Positions 42,612 through 53,779 of a stretch of 64,000 nt of DNA are shown piece after piece. The translations under genes were made by a program, and so were the position numbers. Each line of letters opens with the position of its first letter. Position 1 is the first letter of the stretch. The stretch is from Prionace glauca (Eukaryota; Chordata; Chondrichthyes; Carcharhiniformes; Carcharhinidae): positions 53,403,890-53,467,889 of the forward strand of contig CM075760.1 in the NCBI GenBank assembly GCA_037974335.1, given 5' to 3'. Below the pieces are notes generated by a model. That model saw only the letters and a list, made by a program, of their open reading frames with translations, was not told the origin of the DNA and did not search any database.

Positions 42612-43598
42612 TCAGCAGGTGTGACAACTGAGTGAATTCCTTCCCACACTGAGAGCAGGTGGATGGCCCCTCCCCATGTGAACTCGCTGGTGTCTCTGCA
42701 GGTTTGATAACTGACTGAAACCCTTCCCACACTGAGAGCAGGTAAACGGCCTCTCCCCAGTGTGAACTCGCTGGTGTGTCTGCAGGTGGGATTGTCGTGT
42801 GAATCCCTTCCCACATTGAGAGCAGGTGTATGGCCTCTCCCCAGTATGAACACGCTGGTGTGTCTGCAGACTGGAGAGTTGAGTGAATCCCTTCCCACAC
42901 TGACAGCAGGTGAATGGCCTCTCCCCAGTATGAACACGCTGGTGTGTCTGCAGTCTGGACGACTGAATGAATCCCTTCCCACACTGAGAGCAGGTGAATG
43001 GTCTCTCCCCAGTATGAATATGCTGGTGTGTCCGCAGGCTGGACAATTGAGTGAATCCCTTCCCACACTGAGAGCAGATGAATGGCCTCTCCCCATTGTG
43101 AATTTGTTTGTGCCTCTGCAAGGCAGATGCCACAGTGAATCTCTTCCCACACTGAGAGCAGGTGAACGGCCTCTCCCCAGTGTGAATGCGCTGATGTGCC
43201 TGCAGGTCAGATAACCGAGTGAATCCCTTCCCACACTGAGAGCAGGTGAATGGCTTCTCCCCAGTGTGAACTCGCTGGTGTGTTCGCAGGTTGGATAACT
43301 GGTTGAATCCCTTCCCACACTGAGAGCAGGTGAATGGCCTTTCCCCAGTGTGAATTCGCTGGTGTCTCTGCAAAGTGGATAACACAGTGAATCCTTTTCC
43401 ACACTGAGAGCAGATGAACGGCCTCTCCCCAGTGTGAACTCGCTTGTGTGACTGCAGGTGGGGGAACCGAATGAATCCCTCCCCACACTGAGAGCAGATG
43501 AACGACCTCTCCCCAGTGTGGATACGCCGATGAGCATCCAGCAGAGATGGGGCTCTGTATCTCTTTCCACAGTCCACACATTTCCATGGTTTCTCCAT
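42612..43598 (-). CDS. ZNF-C: C2H2 zinc-finger protein, 11 fingers, frameshifted end
   Basis: ATG at 43598 (MEKPWKC) opens 328 residues with 11 complete C2H2 fingers. Finger 1 is [20 protein letters not shown], nearly identical to ZNF-A finger 1, and fingers 2-3 are also close. The middle fingers differ, so arrays have diverged by finger gain and loss. After finger 11 ([11 protein letters not shown]) a single-base loss in the linker (cacATGGGG instead of cacACTGGGG) shifts the frame, giving a 21-residue unrelated tail that ends at 42612. A twelfth finger ([16 protein letters not shown]) lies in the other frame and is lost. Exon acceptor gttttacag|GAT at 43928. Pair partner of ZNF-D. Confidence 0.88.
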   Translation of the reverse strand: MEKPWKCVDCGKRYRAPSLLDAHRRIHTGERSFICSQCGEGFIRFPHLQSHKRVHTGERPFICSQCGKGFTVLSTLQRHQRIHTGERPFTCSQCGKGFNQLSNLRTHQRVHTGEKPFTCSQCGKGFTRLSDLQAHQRIHTGERPFTCSQCGKRFTVASALQRHKQIHNGERPFICSQCGKGFTQLSSLRTHQHIHTGERPFTCSQCGKGFIQSSRLQTHQRVHTGERPFTCCQCGKGFTQLSSLQTHQRVHTGERPYTCSQCGKGFTRQSHLQTHQRVHTGERPFTCSQCGKGFSQLSNLQRHQRVHMGRGHPPALSVGRNSLSCHTC

Positions 43599-43928
43599 GG
43601 TGTAGGTGTCCTTGCCTCTGCCTTGGGTGGACAATCAGTTGAAGTTTCGTCCACACACACAACACGTGTACAGTCTCTCCCCGCTGTGAATGGTGTGATA
43701 TTTATTCAGGCTGTGTAATTGGTTAAAACTCTTCAGTCAGTGCACTGGAATACTCTCACTTGAATATGGAAGTGTGTTGGAGTTTTTCCGGTCACACTGA
43801 TGTTTGAAATCTTTTCAAACCTCCTTCCAGATTCAATGGTCGATGGTATTCAAGTTCCAAGGAATATGACTCTGCCAGATCTAGACTTGACGTTTGTTAT
43901 TTCAGCCTCTGATTCCTCTTTCAATATC
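43599..43928 (-). other. 5' untranslated part of the ZNF-C finger exon
   Basis: From the acceptor to the ATG. Contains the conserved relic finger block (minus strand ttaaccaattacacagcctg). Confidence 0.75.
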
Positions 43929-43990
43929 CTGTAAAACAAGTTGACACAATTCATCAGTGTCAGTACAGGATTGAAACAGACAATTCCAGT

Positions 43991-44080
43991 TAAGAACATA
44001 AGAACATAAGAAATAGGAGCAGGAGTAGGCCATCTGGCCCTTCGAGCCTGCCCCGCCATTCAATAAGATCATGGCTGATC
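43991..44080 (-). mobile_element. very short LINE 3' end in the ZNF-C intron
   Basis: Only about 90 bp: tail taagaacataagaacataag through atcatggctgatc. Young family; absent from the ZNF-A intron, so inserted after the duplication. Confidence 0.9.
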
Positions 44081-44344
44081 TATGGAACATTCTTTGTCTT
44101 TTATTCCCCAGAAGCTGGAAATCTCCATCCCACACACTCTCCCTCCATTCTCACTCTGCTGTATCTAATATTCACCCTCCCAATTTCCCTGAAGGTGCTG
44201 ATTGAGGCTGATTGACAGATCCATGCTCACTGCTTCCTGTCTTAGACACAGAGAGCTGCAAGTCTCCAAGCAGGCTGCCAGACAGATATATGTTTGTAGG
44301 ACTGGACTAAAAATGTGTGGAATGTAGATTGGATTCATTTCCTT

Positions 44345-44450
44345 ACCCTTCAGTTGCTGCAAATCCCCAATTTCCCCCAGAATGAGGAAAGAAATGGAAA
44401 GGGGGAAACATTGATTTCCTCCCAGATATTGCCCAGAGGAGGAAGTTTCC
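44345..44450 (-). other. ZNF-C first (untranslated) exon
   Basis: As in ZNF-A, the exon-1 donor of plus-strand genes is altered (tatct|GGGAGG) and a donor ctgaagg|GTAAGG exists at 44346-44345. Confidence 0.65.
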
Positions 44451-44930
44451 CTCTGAAGCTCAGTGGTGCTCTTCCGCCTTGTGACGTCATAACCGAGCGC
44501 TGCCTGAATCAGCCAATAGGAATCGTACTACCCGGCCGTCCCCGGGTTACAGTGCGCAGGCCGGCCACGTGGACCTGGGAGCCCCGCCCCCACCCATTGT
44601 TCCCCTCCCCCTCCTCGAGCCAAGGTTTCCAGACAAACGGCTGGCGGCTCCGGCCAGAGAGAGAAGCCGCTCGGTGATCTCCCCGCTATCCCCGGGCCGG
44701 GACTGCGCATGTCCAAGGGAGAGGGGAAGCTGCGCATGTGCGGGAGAGCCAACCTTTAGACCGTCATGCTGAGGTGTTGACCAATGGGAAGTTGGAAGAT
44801 CGGAAGTTCTCTGGTCCTCCAGCCAATCAGAGCTCCCCCATTATCTGAATGCGGAAGCTGGGACAATGAGTTTGTTCAGCTGCTCATTCCTGCCCAGCGA
44901 AGCTGCTGCTGCTCTCTCTCTGAGTGAAGA
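44440..44930. promoter_or_regulatory. bidirectional promoter between ZNF-C and ZNF-D
   Basis: Perfect CRE TGACGTCA at 44482-44489, CCAAT boxes (44513, 44781, 44822), NRF1-like gactgcgcatgtcc and ctgcgcatgtgcgg, and one copy of the cccacccattgttcccct element that is expanded at 24904. Confidence 0.8.
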
Positions 44931-44974
44931 TTGAGCTTCAGACTGACTCAAACTTCCTTTCATCTCCAACATCT
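44931..44974 (+). other. ZNF-D first (untranslated) exon end and donor
   Basis: gcttcagactgactcaaact, then ctccaacatct|GTGAGTAAAAA with the GT at 44975. Confidence 0.75.
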
Positions 44975-45389
44975 GTGAGTAAAAAACTTTCTTTTCTCCC
45001 CCTTTCCATTTCTTTTCTCATTCTGGGGGAAATTGGGGACCTGCAGCAACTGAAGGGAAAGGAAGTGAATCCAGGGAGGCTGCAGACTCCGGAAAGGTTG
45101 GCCCAGGTTTCTCTTTCTCTTAAAGACATTGACATCCTTTGCTCCCTCAGCTTGACACATGGATTCGTCTGGCTAAAAGATCCCTTTTCTAATGTTTACA
45201 ATTAAAGGACTGGTTTTCCCCAGGAGATGGCTGACATTTTAAAGAACAATAAATTAATATAGTCCAGGGATATGCCTAGTGTTGTTATATTGTAGATTTG
45301 CTATATTATTTATGGTTCTGTAACAAAGTACGTTTATTATTATTTCTCATTTTATAATGTAGCACAAGCTATGGTATACATTTTCACTC

Positions 45390-45545
45390 ATTGAGTCATT
45401 ACAGCACAGAAGGAGTCCATTCAGTAACTCGAATCCATGCCAACTCTCTGTACAACAATCCAGTCAGCCCCATTCCCCTTCTATGTTCCCTTTTCCCTGC
45501 AAGATAATTTCCTTTATGTGCCCATCTAATTTCTGAAATATATTA
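45390..45545 (-). mobile_element. old LINE tail fragment
   Basis: gagtcattacagcacagaag followed by degraded coding remnant. Confidence 0.55.
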
Positions 45546-45582
45546 AAGGGGACAGTAAACTAATATCGGACAGAGATGTGTC

Positions 45583-45985
45583 TGTTTTTTTTGTTCATCC
45601 TTGGTATATGGGTGTTGCAGGCTGGGCCAGTATTTATCACCCATCCCTAATTGCCCTTGAACCGAATGGCTTGCTAGGCCATTTCAGAGGATGGTTGAGA
45701 GTCAACCACATTGATGTGTCTTTGGATTCACATGAAGCCCAGATTGGATAAGGATGGCAGATTTCCTTCCCTAAAGGATATTAATGAAGCAAATGGGTTT
45801 TTCTGGAAAATCAACAATGGCTTCATGGTCATCAGTAGATTCTTATTTCTAGATTTTATTTTCAAATTCAAATTCCAACATCTGCCGTGGCAGGATTCGA
45901 ACCCAGGTCCTCCAGAACATTAGCTGAGTTTCTGGATTAATAGTCTATCGATAATACCATGAGGCCATCAACTCCCCTGTTGTTA
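45583..45985 (-). mobile_element. tRNA-derived SINE (second family)
   Basis: The minus-strand head has tRNA promoter boxes (gacctgggttcgaatcctgc). The tail side on the plus strand starts ttgttcatccttggtatatg. A sister copy lies at 50150-50545. Confidence 0.75.
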
Positions 45986-46139
45986 TATGAAACAGATTAG
46001 ATAAATTATTTACAGCTTTGAAATAAAATACACTTATTATATCTGGCTGTGTAATTTTGGACTGCAGCTATATTATATATTTCCAACAATCTCTTCCCTC
46101 ACAGAATTGTTACTATCTAGATTTCTCTTCCATGGGGAC

Positions 46140-46495
46140 CAATGGCGGGATTGAATATATTCAAGGGTGAGTTAGACAGTTTTTGAATGAAAAGGGAACC
46201 AAGAATTATTGGGAACAGATGGAAAATGCACAGAAAGCTCAGATGAGGAAGAATTATTTCACTCAAGGATGTGGTGAAGTTTTGGATTCTCTACCCCAGA
46301 GAACTGTGGAACCTCAGTCATCAAGAATTTTCAGGCAAGGTATTAATAGGTTTCTAGATATTGAAGATATCCATGGATATGGGGGACAGTGTGAGGAAAA
46401 TAATGCTGAGGTAGATCAACCAACAATCTCAATGAATGGTTGAGCAGACTCGATGGGCCGAATGCTGACTGCAGTTCCTATTTGTTATGATTTCT
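46140..46495 (+). mobile_element. LINE 3' fragment in the ZNF-D intron
   Basis: KNYFTQGCGEVLDSLPQRTV remnant and cgatgggccgaatgctgact tail. Confidence 0.75.
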
Positions 46496-46499
46496 GTGT

Positions 46500-46630
46500 C
46501 CTGGACAGGAAGCAGTGAGCATGGATCTGTCAATCAGCCTCAATCAGCACCTTCAGGAGAACTGGGAGGGTGAATATTAGATACAGCAGAGTGAGAATGG
46601 AGGGAGAGTGTGTGGGATGGAGATTTACAG
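46500..46630 (+). other. conserved ZNF intron segment in ZNF-D
   Basis: Single copy of the block described at 35880-36010. Confidence 0.65.
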
Positions 46631-46929
46631 CTTTTGCAAAATGGGAGAGGAAAAAATGTAGATTAGAATCATAGAATTCCTACATCTTATCAATCATCCC
46701 TGAGCTTTCACAATGAATCCCACTTCTGAGGACACTCTTATCTCTGACTTGTCTGTATTGCTGGCAGTCTCACAAAGCAGCTGCCTGTGTGCTGATATGG
46801 AAGATTCTGCGAGGCAAGTTTCGTGTTCCATGACTGTGTCTTTAATGAATGCTCCATAAAACTCGAAATGTAGATTTGAATTGTGATCATATTCTAAATT
46901 GCGATGTATTTTTCTAAATTGACTTACAG

Positions 46930-47279
46930 GATATTAGACAAGGAGAAATCAGACAGAACTCTCCAATGTCACATCTAAATCTGACAGAGTGACTCGATTT
47001 CATGGGACCTGAATATCATCGGCCTTTGAACCTTGCATGAGAAATGTTTGTTTGGCCTCTTGGCTTCAAAAGTGTGTAAATATCGCTGTGACTAGAAATG
47101 CACTGAGATACACACACCCCAGTGAGAGTGTTCCAATGCACTGAGTGTGGAAAGAGCTTTAACCAGTTACACAGCCTGAAAATACATGGCAGCATTCACA
47201 GCGGGGAGAGACTGTACCCGTGTTCTGTGTGAGATTTAACTGATTGTTTAACCTGGAGGTTCACAAGGACACTCATACC
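46930..47279 (+). pseudogene. 5' part of the ZNF-D finger exon with relic finger
   Basis: Acceptor gacttacag|GAT at 46928-46929. 47131-47222 reads [20 protein letters not shown], then [13 protein letters not shown] and a stop: a complete but untranslated finger upstream of the ATG. Confidence 0.8.
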
Positions 47280-48179
47280 ATGGAGAAACCGTGCAAATGT
47301 GGGGACTGTGGGAAGGGATTCAATTTCCCATCTCAGCTGGAAATTCATCAGCGCAGTCACACTGGGGAGAGGCCGTTCACCTGCTCTGTGTGTGGGAAGG
47401 GATTCACTGACCTATCTAATCTGCAGAGACACCAACGAGTTCACACTGGGGAGAGGCCGTTCAGCTGTACTCACTGCACAAAGAAATTTAGAACATCATC
47501 CAACCTGCGGATACACCAGCGAGTTCACACTGGGGAGAGACCGTACATCTGCACTTTGTGTGGGAAGGGATTCAATCAGTCATCCACTCTGAAGACACAC
47601 CAAGTCACTCACACCAGTGAGAGACCCTTTAAATGTTCTGACTGTGGGAATGGCTTCAAAAGTTCTGGAGATCTGGTGTCCCACCAACGCATTCACACTG
47701 AGGAGAGACCGTTCAGCTGCTCTCACTGCTCAAAGAGGTTTAGAACATCATACAACCTGCAGATACATCAGCGAGTTCACACTGGGGAGAGGCCATTCAC
47801 CTGCTCTGTGTGTGGGAAGGGATTCACTCATTCATCGAACCTGCGCACACACAATCTCACTCACACCAATGAGAGACTGTTTAAATGCTCTGACTGTGGG
47901 AGCAGATTCAAAAGCTCTCGGGAACTGGAATACCACCAGCGCACTCACACTGAGGAGAGACCGTTCAGCTGCTCTCACTGCACAAAGAGATTTAAAACGT
48001 CATCCAGTCTGCGGGTACACCAGCGCACTCACACTGAGGAGAGACCATTCACCTGCTCTGTGTGTGGGAAGGGATTCATTCATTCATCCAGCCTGCTGAG
48101 ACACAAAGTCACTCACTCCAAGGAGAGCCCTTTAAATGCTCTGCCTGAGAGGCCAGCTTCAGAAGCTCTGAGGAGCTGA
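47280..48179 (+). CDS. ZNF-D: C2H2 zinc-finger protein, 10 fingers, frameshifted end
   Basis: ATG at 47280 (MEKPCKC, context acaccATGG as in ZNF-B). It encodes 299 residues with ten complete fingers. Finger order alternates CSVC, CSDC and CSHC types, with TNERLFKC and TEERPFSC linkers, as in ZNF-B, so the two are paralogues. After finger 10 a missing base in the linker (GAGAGCCC for GAGAGACCC) shifts the frame, and the protein ends in an unrelated 17-residue tail. About 100 bp of finger sequence continue out of frame to 48283. No effector domain is seen. It shares the 44.4-44.9 kb promoter with ZNF-C. Confidence 0.88.
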   Translation: MEKPCKCGDCGKGFNFPSQLEIHQRSHTGERPFTCSVCGKGFTDLSNLQRHQRVHTGERPFSCTHCTKKFRTSSNLRIHQRVHTGERPYICTLCGKGFNQSSTLKTHQVTHTSERPFKCSDCGNGFKSSGDLVSHQRIHTEERPFSCSHCSKRFRTSYNLQIHQRVHTGERPFTCSVCGKGFTHSSNLRTHNLTHTNERLFKCSDCGSRFKSSRELEYHQRTHTEERPFSCSHCTKRFKTSSSLRVHQRTHTEERPFTCSVCGKGFIHSSSLLRHKVTHSKESPLNALPERPASEALRS

Positions 48180-48283
48180 TGATCCCCTAGCACATTCACA
48201 CTGGGGAGAGGCCATTCAGCTGCTCTCACTGTTCAAGGAGGTTTAGAATATCATCAACACTGCTGAAACACCAGTGAGTTCAC
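48180..48283 (+). pseudogene. eroded last finger of ZNF-D
   Basis: Encodes [20 protein letters not shown] then TLLKHQ and a stop, out of frame with the gene. Confidence 0.8.
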
Positions 48284-48321
48284 AAGTGCCTCTATTTCCT
48301 TTTTCTAGTTGGAGATCACAA

Positions 48322-49510
48322 ATAGAACGTAGAACAGTACAGCACAGGAACAGACCCTTCAGCCCACGATGTTGTGTTGAACATGATGCCAAATTAAACT
48401 ATTGTTTTCTGCCTGCCCTTGGTCCATATTCCTCTATTCCTCACATATTCACGTGCTTATTTCAAACCCCCTTCAATGCTCCTATTGTATCTGCCTTCAC
48501 CATCACTCTGAGCATTGCATTCCCAATACCTTCCATTCTCTCTGTAAAAAAAACTTACCCCTCACATCTCCTTTTGAACTTTCCCCATCTCACCTTAAGT
48601 CCATGCTCCCTAGTATTAGACATATCAACTCTGGGGAAAAGATTCTATGTCTCTTATTTTGTAGTCTGCTATCAGGTCTCCCCTCACCCTGCACTGCTAT
48701 CGAGAAAACAACCCTTGTTTGTCAATCGCTCCCACCCTCCAACCCAGGCAGCATCCTGGGAAACCTCTTCTGTACCCTCATCAAAGCCTCTGCATTTTTT
48801 CTGTAATTTGGCGACCAGAATTGAATGCAATATTCTAAATGCAGCCCAAACAAAGTTTTATAAATCTGTAACATGACATGCTGACTCTTGTACTCAATAA
48901 AGGCAAGCATACCATATGCCTTGTTTACCAACTAAATATTTGTGTGACTAATTTCAGGAAGCTATGGACTTGAACCCCAAGATCCCTCTTACATTAACTG
49001 TATACTTATCCTTAATATTTGATCTCCCAAAGTGCAGCATCTCACACTTGCCCAAATTAAAATCCATCTGCCATTTCTCCACTCATATCTGCAGCTGATC
49101 TACATCCCACTGTATCCTTTAACAACCTTTTACATTATCTACAACTCCATCTAGTTCTGTGTCGTCTGCAAGCTTACTAACCCACCCATCCACGTTTTCA
49201 TCCAAGTCATTTATATATATCACAAATAGCGCAAGTCCCAGTATGGATCTTTGCAGAACACCACTAATCATAGACCTCCAAGCAGAAAAACATCCTCCAC
49301 CACTATTCTCTAACTTCTTTGGGCAAGTCAATTCTGAATCCAGGTGGCCAAGTCACTGTGAATCCCATGCATCTTAACCGTCTGAATGAGCCGAACATGA
49401 GGAACCTTGTCGAAAGCCTGACTAAAATCCATCTTCACAACGTCCACTACTCTACCTTCATCGATCACCTTCATCACATGCTCGATAAAATCAGTCAAGT
49501 TAGTAAGATA
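48322..49510 (-). mobile_element. CR1-like LINE with RT remnant, old
   Basis: Tail aacgtagaacagtacagcac at 48325. Minus-strand remnants: HLEYCIQFWSPNYRK, INDLDENVDGWVSKLADDTE (catalytic ADD) and VVKMDFSQAFDKVPH (RT motif A). Several frame breaks, so inactive. Confidence 0.88.
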
Positions 49511-49617
49511 TTGACAGTGCTCCCAGTGTAGTCCTGTGATGAAAATATAGACTGGTTCATGAAATGTAGATACCAGGTAGAATTGATATCTAGTGAGGAC
49601 TTTATACTTTAGAATTG

Positions 49618-49802
49618 AACATAAGAACATAACATAAGAACATAAGAAATAGGAGCAGGAGTAGGCCATCTGGCCCTTCGAGCCTGCTCCGCCATTCAAT
49701 AAGATCATGGCTGATCTGTCGTGGCTCAGTTCCACATTCCGGCCCTCTCCCCATAACCCTTAATCCCCTCTCTTATTAAAAACCCATCAACCCGCTTCTT
49801 GA
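49618..49802 (-). mobile_element. short young LINE 3' end
   Basis: Tail with three taagaaca units, ending near 49802 in cttcttgaaaat. Confidence 0.9.
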
Positions 49803-49805
49803 AAA

Positions 49806-50145
49806 TAAAGGGTTCATTGTTACTAACGGGTAAAGAAGGGTTAAAACCCTTACCCAAAACCCTTTTCACACACACGTGGATATCTCTGAATCTGACCTAC
49901 ACCAAATGGAACGTTACACAAGGGGCTGGAATTTCGGAACAACCTTTCAATAAAAATGTCCTGGTACAAAGGACATAACAGAGAATGAGAACCAGGAGGG
50001 ACCTTTGACACAGAGAATGTTAATAACCTTGTTCAGGACACCAGTGCCAGGCACAGGAGGATCCCAGAAAAAAACGGAACATTTAATTTCTGTCTATTTC
50101 ACAATTCTAAATGACTGACCTTTCAATTCATTTCAAATCATCCAT
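49806..50145. other. no recognised gene
   Basis: Contains a short imperfect palindrome (gggttaaaaccc, 49847-49858) but nothing assignable. Confidence 0.4.
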
Positions 50146-50149
50146 CACT

Positions 50150-50545
50150 TTCCATGGAATATTCTTTATTCTTTCTTGGGATGTGGACACTGCTGGCAAA
50201 GCCCCAGCACACGTTGCTCATCTCCTAATTGCCCTGAACAGAGTGACCTACTCAGCCATTTCAGACGGGCAGTTAAGAGTCACCCACATCTCTGTGTGGG
50301 TCTGGATTCACTTGTAGGCCAGATCGGGTGAGGATATCAGATTTCTTCCCTAATAGGGAGCATTAATAGGGTGAGCCAGATGGGTTTTTACAACGAGTGA
50401 TGACAGTTTCATGGTCACCGTTTCTGAGATTAACGTTATATAATTCCAGATTGATTCGCTGAATTCAAATCCCACCAGCTGCCTGTCCCCGGATCCTTTG
50501 CTGGGTTTCTGTATTACTCGGCCAGCGACATTCCCACCACCTCCC
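50150..50545 (-). mobile_element. tRNA-derived SINE (second family)
   Basis: Sister of 45583-45985: ttctttcttgggatgtggac and tcctaattgccctgaacaga match that copy. Confidence 0.75.
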
Positions 50546-50814
50546 CCTAAATGGAATATTCCACACAACCCTTAGTTAAACAGGAAGGATAAAAGAAAGA
50601 GCTTTGACCTTTGGATGACCTCATCACGAACTACAGAAACCTTAAAGCTGGCCATTATGTAAAAGTTTAAAAACTTTATTTTTATAAAACACAGAGTAAG
50701 CAAGGTGAAAAATAATGATGGACATTCTGACTGACATCAGAAACATCGATTGACCGGATAAACGCTCACTACATCACAGAGCAACAGTTTTGACTTCCCA
50801 TTTGAGCCTGGGGC

Positions 50815-50995
50815 ACCTTTTTGTCTCTCTATTCCTCATGTCAATTACAGTCAAGCGAGGGAGCTGAGGGCTGAATTTAGCTCCAAATAACAGGGCCTGT
50901 GCCCCAGTTGGGAAACTGCCATGGACATTGCACTAATAGAGAGACAGGAAGGTGCTGGAGGACTGACTGGGAAATGGGTCTCCAACCAATCGGTG
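50815..50995 (-). repeat. inverted-repeat partner of 39519-39700
   Basis: Reverse complement of the ZNF-B downstream segment at roughly 85-90% identity by eye. It places a lost minus-strand zinc-finger gene between here and the promoter at 51.8-52.1 kb. Confidence 0.8.
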
Positions 50996-50999
50996 CTCG

Positions 51000-51650
51000 G
51001 GCAGAGGTGACTAGGTCTGATGGTGATGTGACCCCCGGGGTTCAGTGTCCCTGTGAGTCACGGGAACAGGGTACAGAGGAGCTGAAGAACATTGTCCATG
51101 TGTCCAGAACATTGTGAACATCCTTTTACTCTGGTTGTTTTTGATCCTCAAGTCATTTTCTGTTTATTTTAAGAATGTTCTGTTTCATTAAAAATAAACT
51201 TTTATCAGTAAAAATATTTGATTTTTCTGGGCTGTTCCTGATGAGATTGATGGACTTTAGGGAAAGTGGGTGAGAGGGGTTGGCAGGCTCTTTAACAGAA
51301 AGTGAGTCCCTCTAAGCTAATTGGCAAAGGAGTCAGAGGGGGAGATGAGATTTTATTTTTGACACAGTGATGTTAGAAAATGGGGTTCAGGGAATCAATT
51401 AACCCTTTCTCCCCTTTTCCCAATCTCTGAAATGATTCCCATTGATAACCCTTATTGGTGACAGTGGTTAGATTTTATTCAGTACCAATAAAAGACAGGC
51501 TAATGTCTGAGCAGTAGTATCAAAGTGCAGCAGCATTACTATTACACTCTGGGTAGAAGCAGCATCTCCACGGAAATGCTCCCTGCTCTGCCCAAGATGC
51601 CATGGCACCAGTCAATGTAATATGGAAAACCTTGACAAAGTCACACTGAT
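51000..51650. other. no recognised gene
   Basis: This is the place where a finger exon of the minus-strand orphan gene would be expected. No finger motif is visible on either strand. Confidence 0.5.
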
Positions 51651-51739
51651 AGTTAATGTCTCCTGAAGTAGAGGATTATAAATGGCAGAGCAGGTTCTCA
51701 GGACCTGGGCCAATTTTTCCAGAGTCTGCAGCCTCCCTG

Positions 51740-52150
51740 ATTCACTCCGTTTCCCTTCAGTTGCTGCAAGTCCCCAATTTCCCCAGAATGAGAAAAGAAA
51801 TGGAAAGGGGGAGAAAGTGTTTTACTCACAGATGTTGAAGAGAGGAGGAAATTTGTCTGAAAATCAATCTTCATTCATACAAAGCCTGCACTCTGATTGG
51901 CTAGAGAACAAGAGTCCTTCCGCTCCTCCAACTCTTCTCATTGGTCAACACCTCAGCACGAATGTGAAGGGGTGGAATCTCTTCCGCACATGCGCAGCGT
52001 CCGTCTCTCTTTGACATGCGCAGTACCAGGCCAGCCGCCCGCGCGGTGGATAGAGCGATTTCGGTAGCGCGGGGGATTGTGGGATCTGTGGCGGCCATTA
52101 CTCACTCGGAGCCCAGTCTTCAAACTCCGCGACTGGGATGGAAAGTGAGG
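51740..52150 (-). promoter_or_regulatory. orphan zinc-finger promoter and first exon
   Basis: Reverse complement of 57100-57440. It holds ccaatgagaagagttggagg, NRF1-like ctgcgcatgtgcgg, cccacaatcccccgcgc and an intact donor (aacatct|GTGAGTAAAAC, GT at 51829-51828). No finger exon follows on this strand. Confidence 0.8.
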
Positions 52151-52539
52151 GTGGAGGGCGCAGTGACCTCACCTGACACAAAGTAAGAATAGAGGGATAT
52201 AAACGAATGGTCTAGTTAGGAACAGTTGATTGGTGCAGGTTTGGAGGGCCAAAGGGCCTGTTGCCGTGCTGTATTGTTCTTTGAGTCACTGGATTGGATT
52301 GGGATGTCCTCTTAGCAAAACAGTTTGTTCACTTCAGGTGGAATGATTTAGATTCCAACTTCACAGGCCTGAAATAGAAAGAGAGGTGGGGAATGCGCAG
52401 TGACCTCCACCCTGACACAAACTCACATCAGCCCTGAATCTTTGGCTTTCTGTGCAATGAGTTGGGACTTAGGTGTCTAGCTGTGAGCCAGGTCAAGGGA
52501 TGTCCGTGTTGAGAGTCAAACATGGGGAAGGGACCTATG

Positions 52540-52815
52540 TTTGTGTGTATGTTCATTTGTGTGTGCGTTGTTTGTGTGTGTGTATGAGGGTGAGGGTGAA
52601 TTGACCTCAGTGTTTATTTATGTGTTTGTGAGAGGAGAGTGGAGTCAATATTGTGTGTGCAAGAAAGAACTAGAGCTATGTTGTGTATGTCTGTGAGATA
52701 GAATGAAGAACCCACGATTGTTTGTGTGTGGTTGAGACAGAGTGGAGTCAGTATGCGTGTGTGTGAGAGAAAGAAGTTATGGTGTGTGTGTGTGTGCATG
52801 CGTGTGTGTGTGTAA
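52540..52815. repeat. TG-rich microsatellite
   Basis: (TG)n with gagag interruptions, interrupted at 52819 by a LINE and resuming after 53768. Confidence 0.85.
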
Positions 52816-52818
52816 GAT

Positions 52819-53768
52819 GAGTGCAGGGTGTCGAAATTTGCTGATGACACCAAGATTGGGGGAAAGGCAAATTGTGCGGAGGGTGTGGAGAGTCTGCAGA
52901 AGGATCTAGATAGGCTGGGCGAATGGGCCAGGAAATGGCAAATGGAATTTAATGTTGGCAAGTGTGAGGTGGTCCACTTTGGTAGGAAGAATGGTAGGAA
53001 GGACTATTACTTACGTGGCGAAAAACTGCAGCAGGCGACAGTGCAGAGGGACCTCGGGGTCCTTGTGCATGAGTCGCAAAAACCCAGCTTGCAGGTGCAG
53101 CAGGTGGTCAGGAAGGCGAATGGGATGCTGGCCTTCATAGCGAGGGGGATTGAATATAAAAGTAGGGAGGTCTTGCTGCAGCTGTATCGGGCATTGGTGA
53201 GGCCGCAGCTGGAGTACTGCAGTTTTGGGCTCCGCACCTGCGCAAGGATATTTTGGCCCTGGAGGGAGTGCAGAGGAGGTTTACTAGGCTGATACCGGAG
53301 TTGAGGGGATTGAGCTATGAGAAGAGGCTGAATAAACTAGGCTTGTACTCGTTAGAGTTTAGAAGAATGAGGGGAGATCTCATTGAGACGTATAAGATGA
53401 TGAATGGGATGGATAGGATAGAGGTGGAGAGACTCTTCCCGCTCAAAAAAGACAGTAGGACGAGGGGGCACAGCCTCAAGATAAAGGGGAGGCGGTTTAG
53501 AACGGAGTTGAGGAGGAACTTCTTCACTCAAAGGGTGGTGAATCTCTGGAATTCTCTGCCCGTTGACGTGGTGGAGGCTGCCTTACTAAATATTTTTAAG
53601 AAGCGGGTTGATGGGTTCTTGATAAGAGAGGGGATTAAAGGTTATGGGGAGAGGGCGGGAAAGTGAAACTGAGCAGCGACAGATCAGCCATGATCTTATT
53701 GAATGGCGGAGCAGGCTCGAAGGGCTAGATGGCCTACTCCTGCTCCTATTTCTTGTGTTCTTATGAAT
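52819..53768 (+). mobile_element. young CR1/L2-like LINE, 5'-truncated
   Basis: Starts within the RT at KFADDTKIGGKAN. One frame runs to about 53290, where a 5-bp loss (tactgcagttt, against tactgtgtgcagtttt in the other copies) shifts it. The rest (LRGLSYEKRLNKLGLYSLEF through FLIREGIKGYGERAGK) is open. It ends ctcctatttcttgtgttctt. Confidence 0.93.
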
Positions 53769-53779
53769 GTATATGTGTG

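Noticed and set aside
42443-43660. 405-codon frame overlapping ZNF-C
   Set aside because: Shadow frame of the finger repeat, as above.
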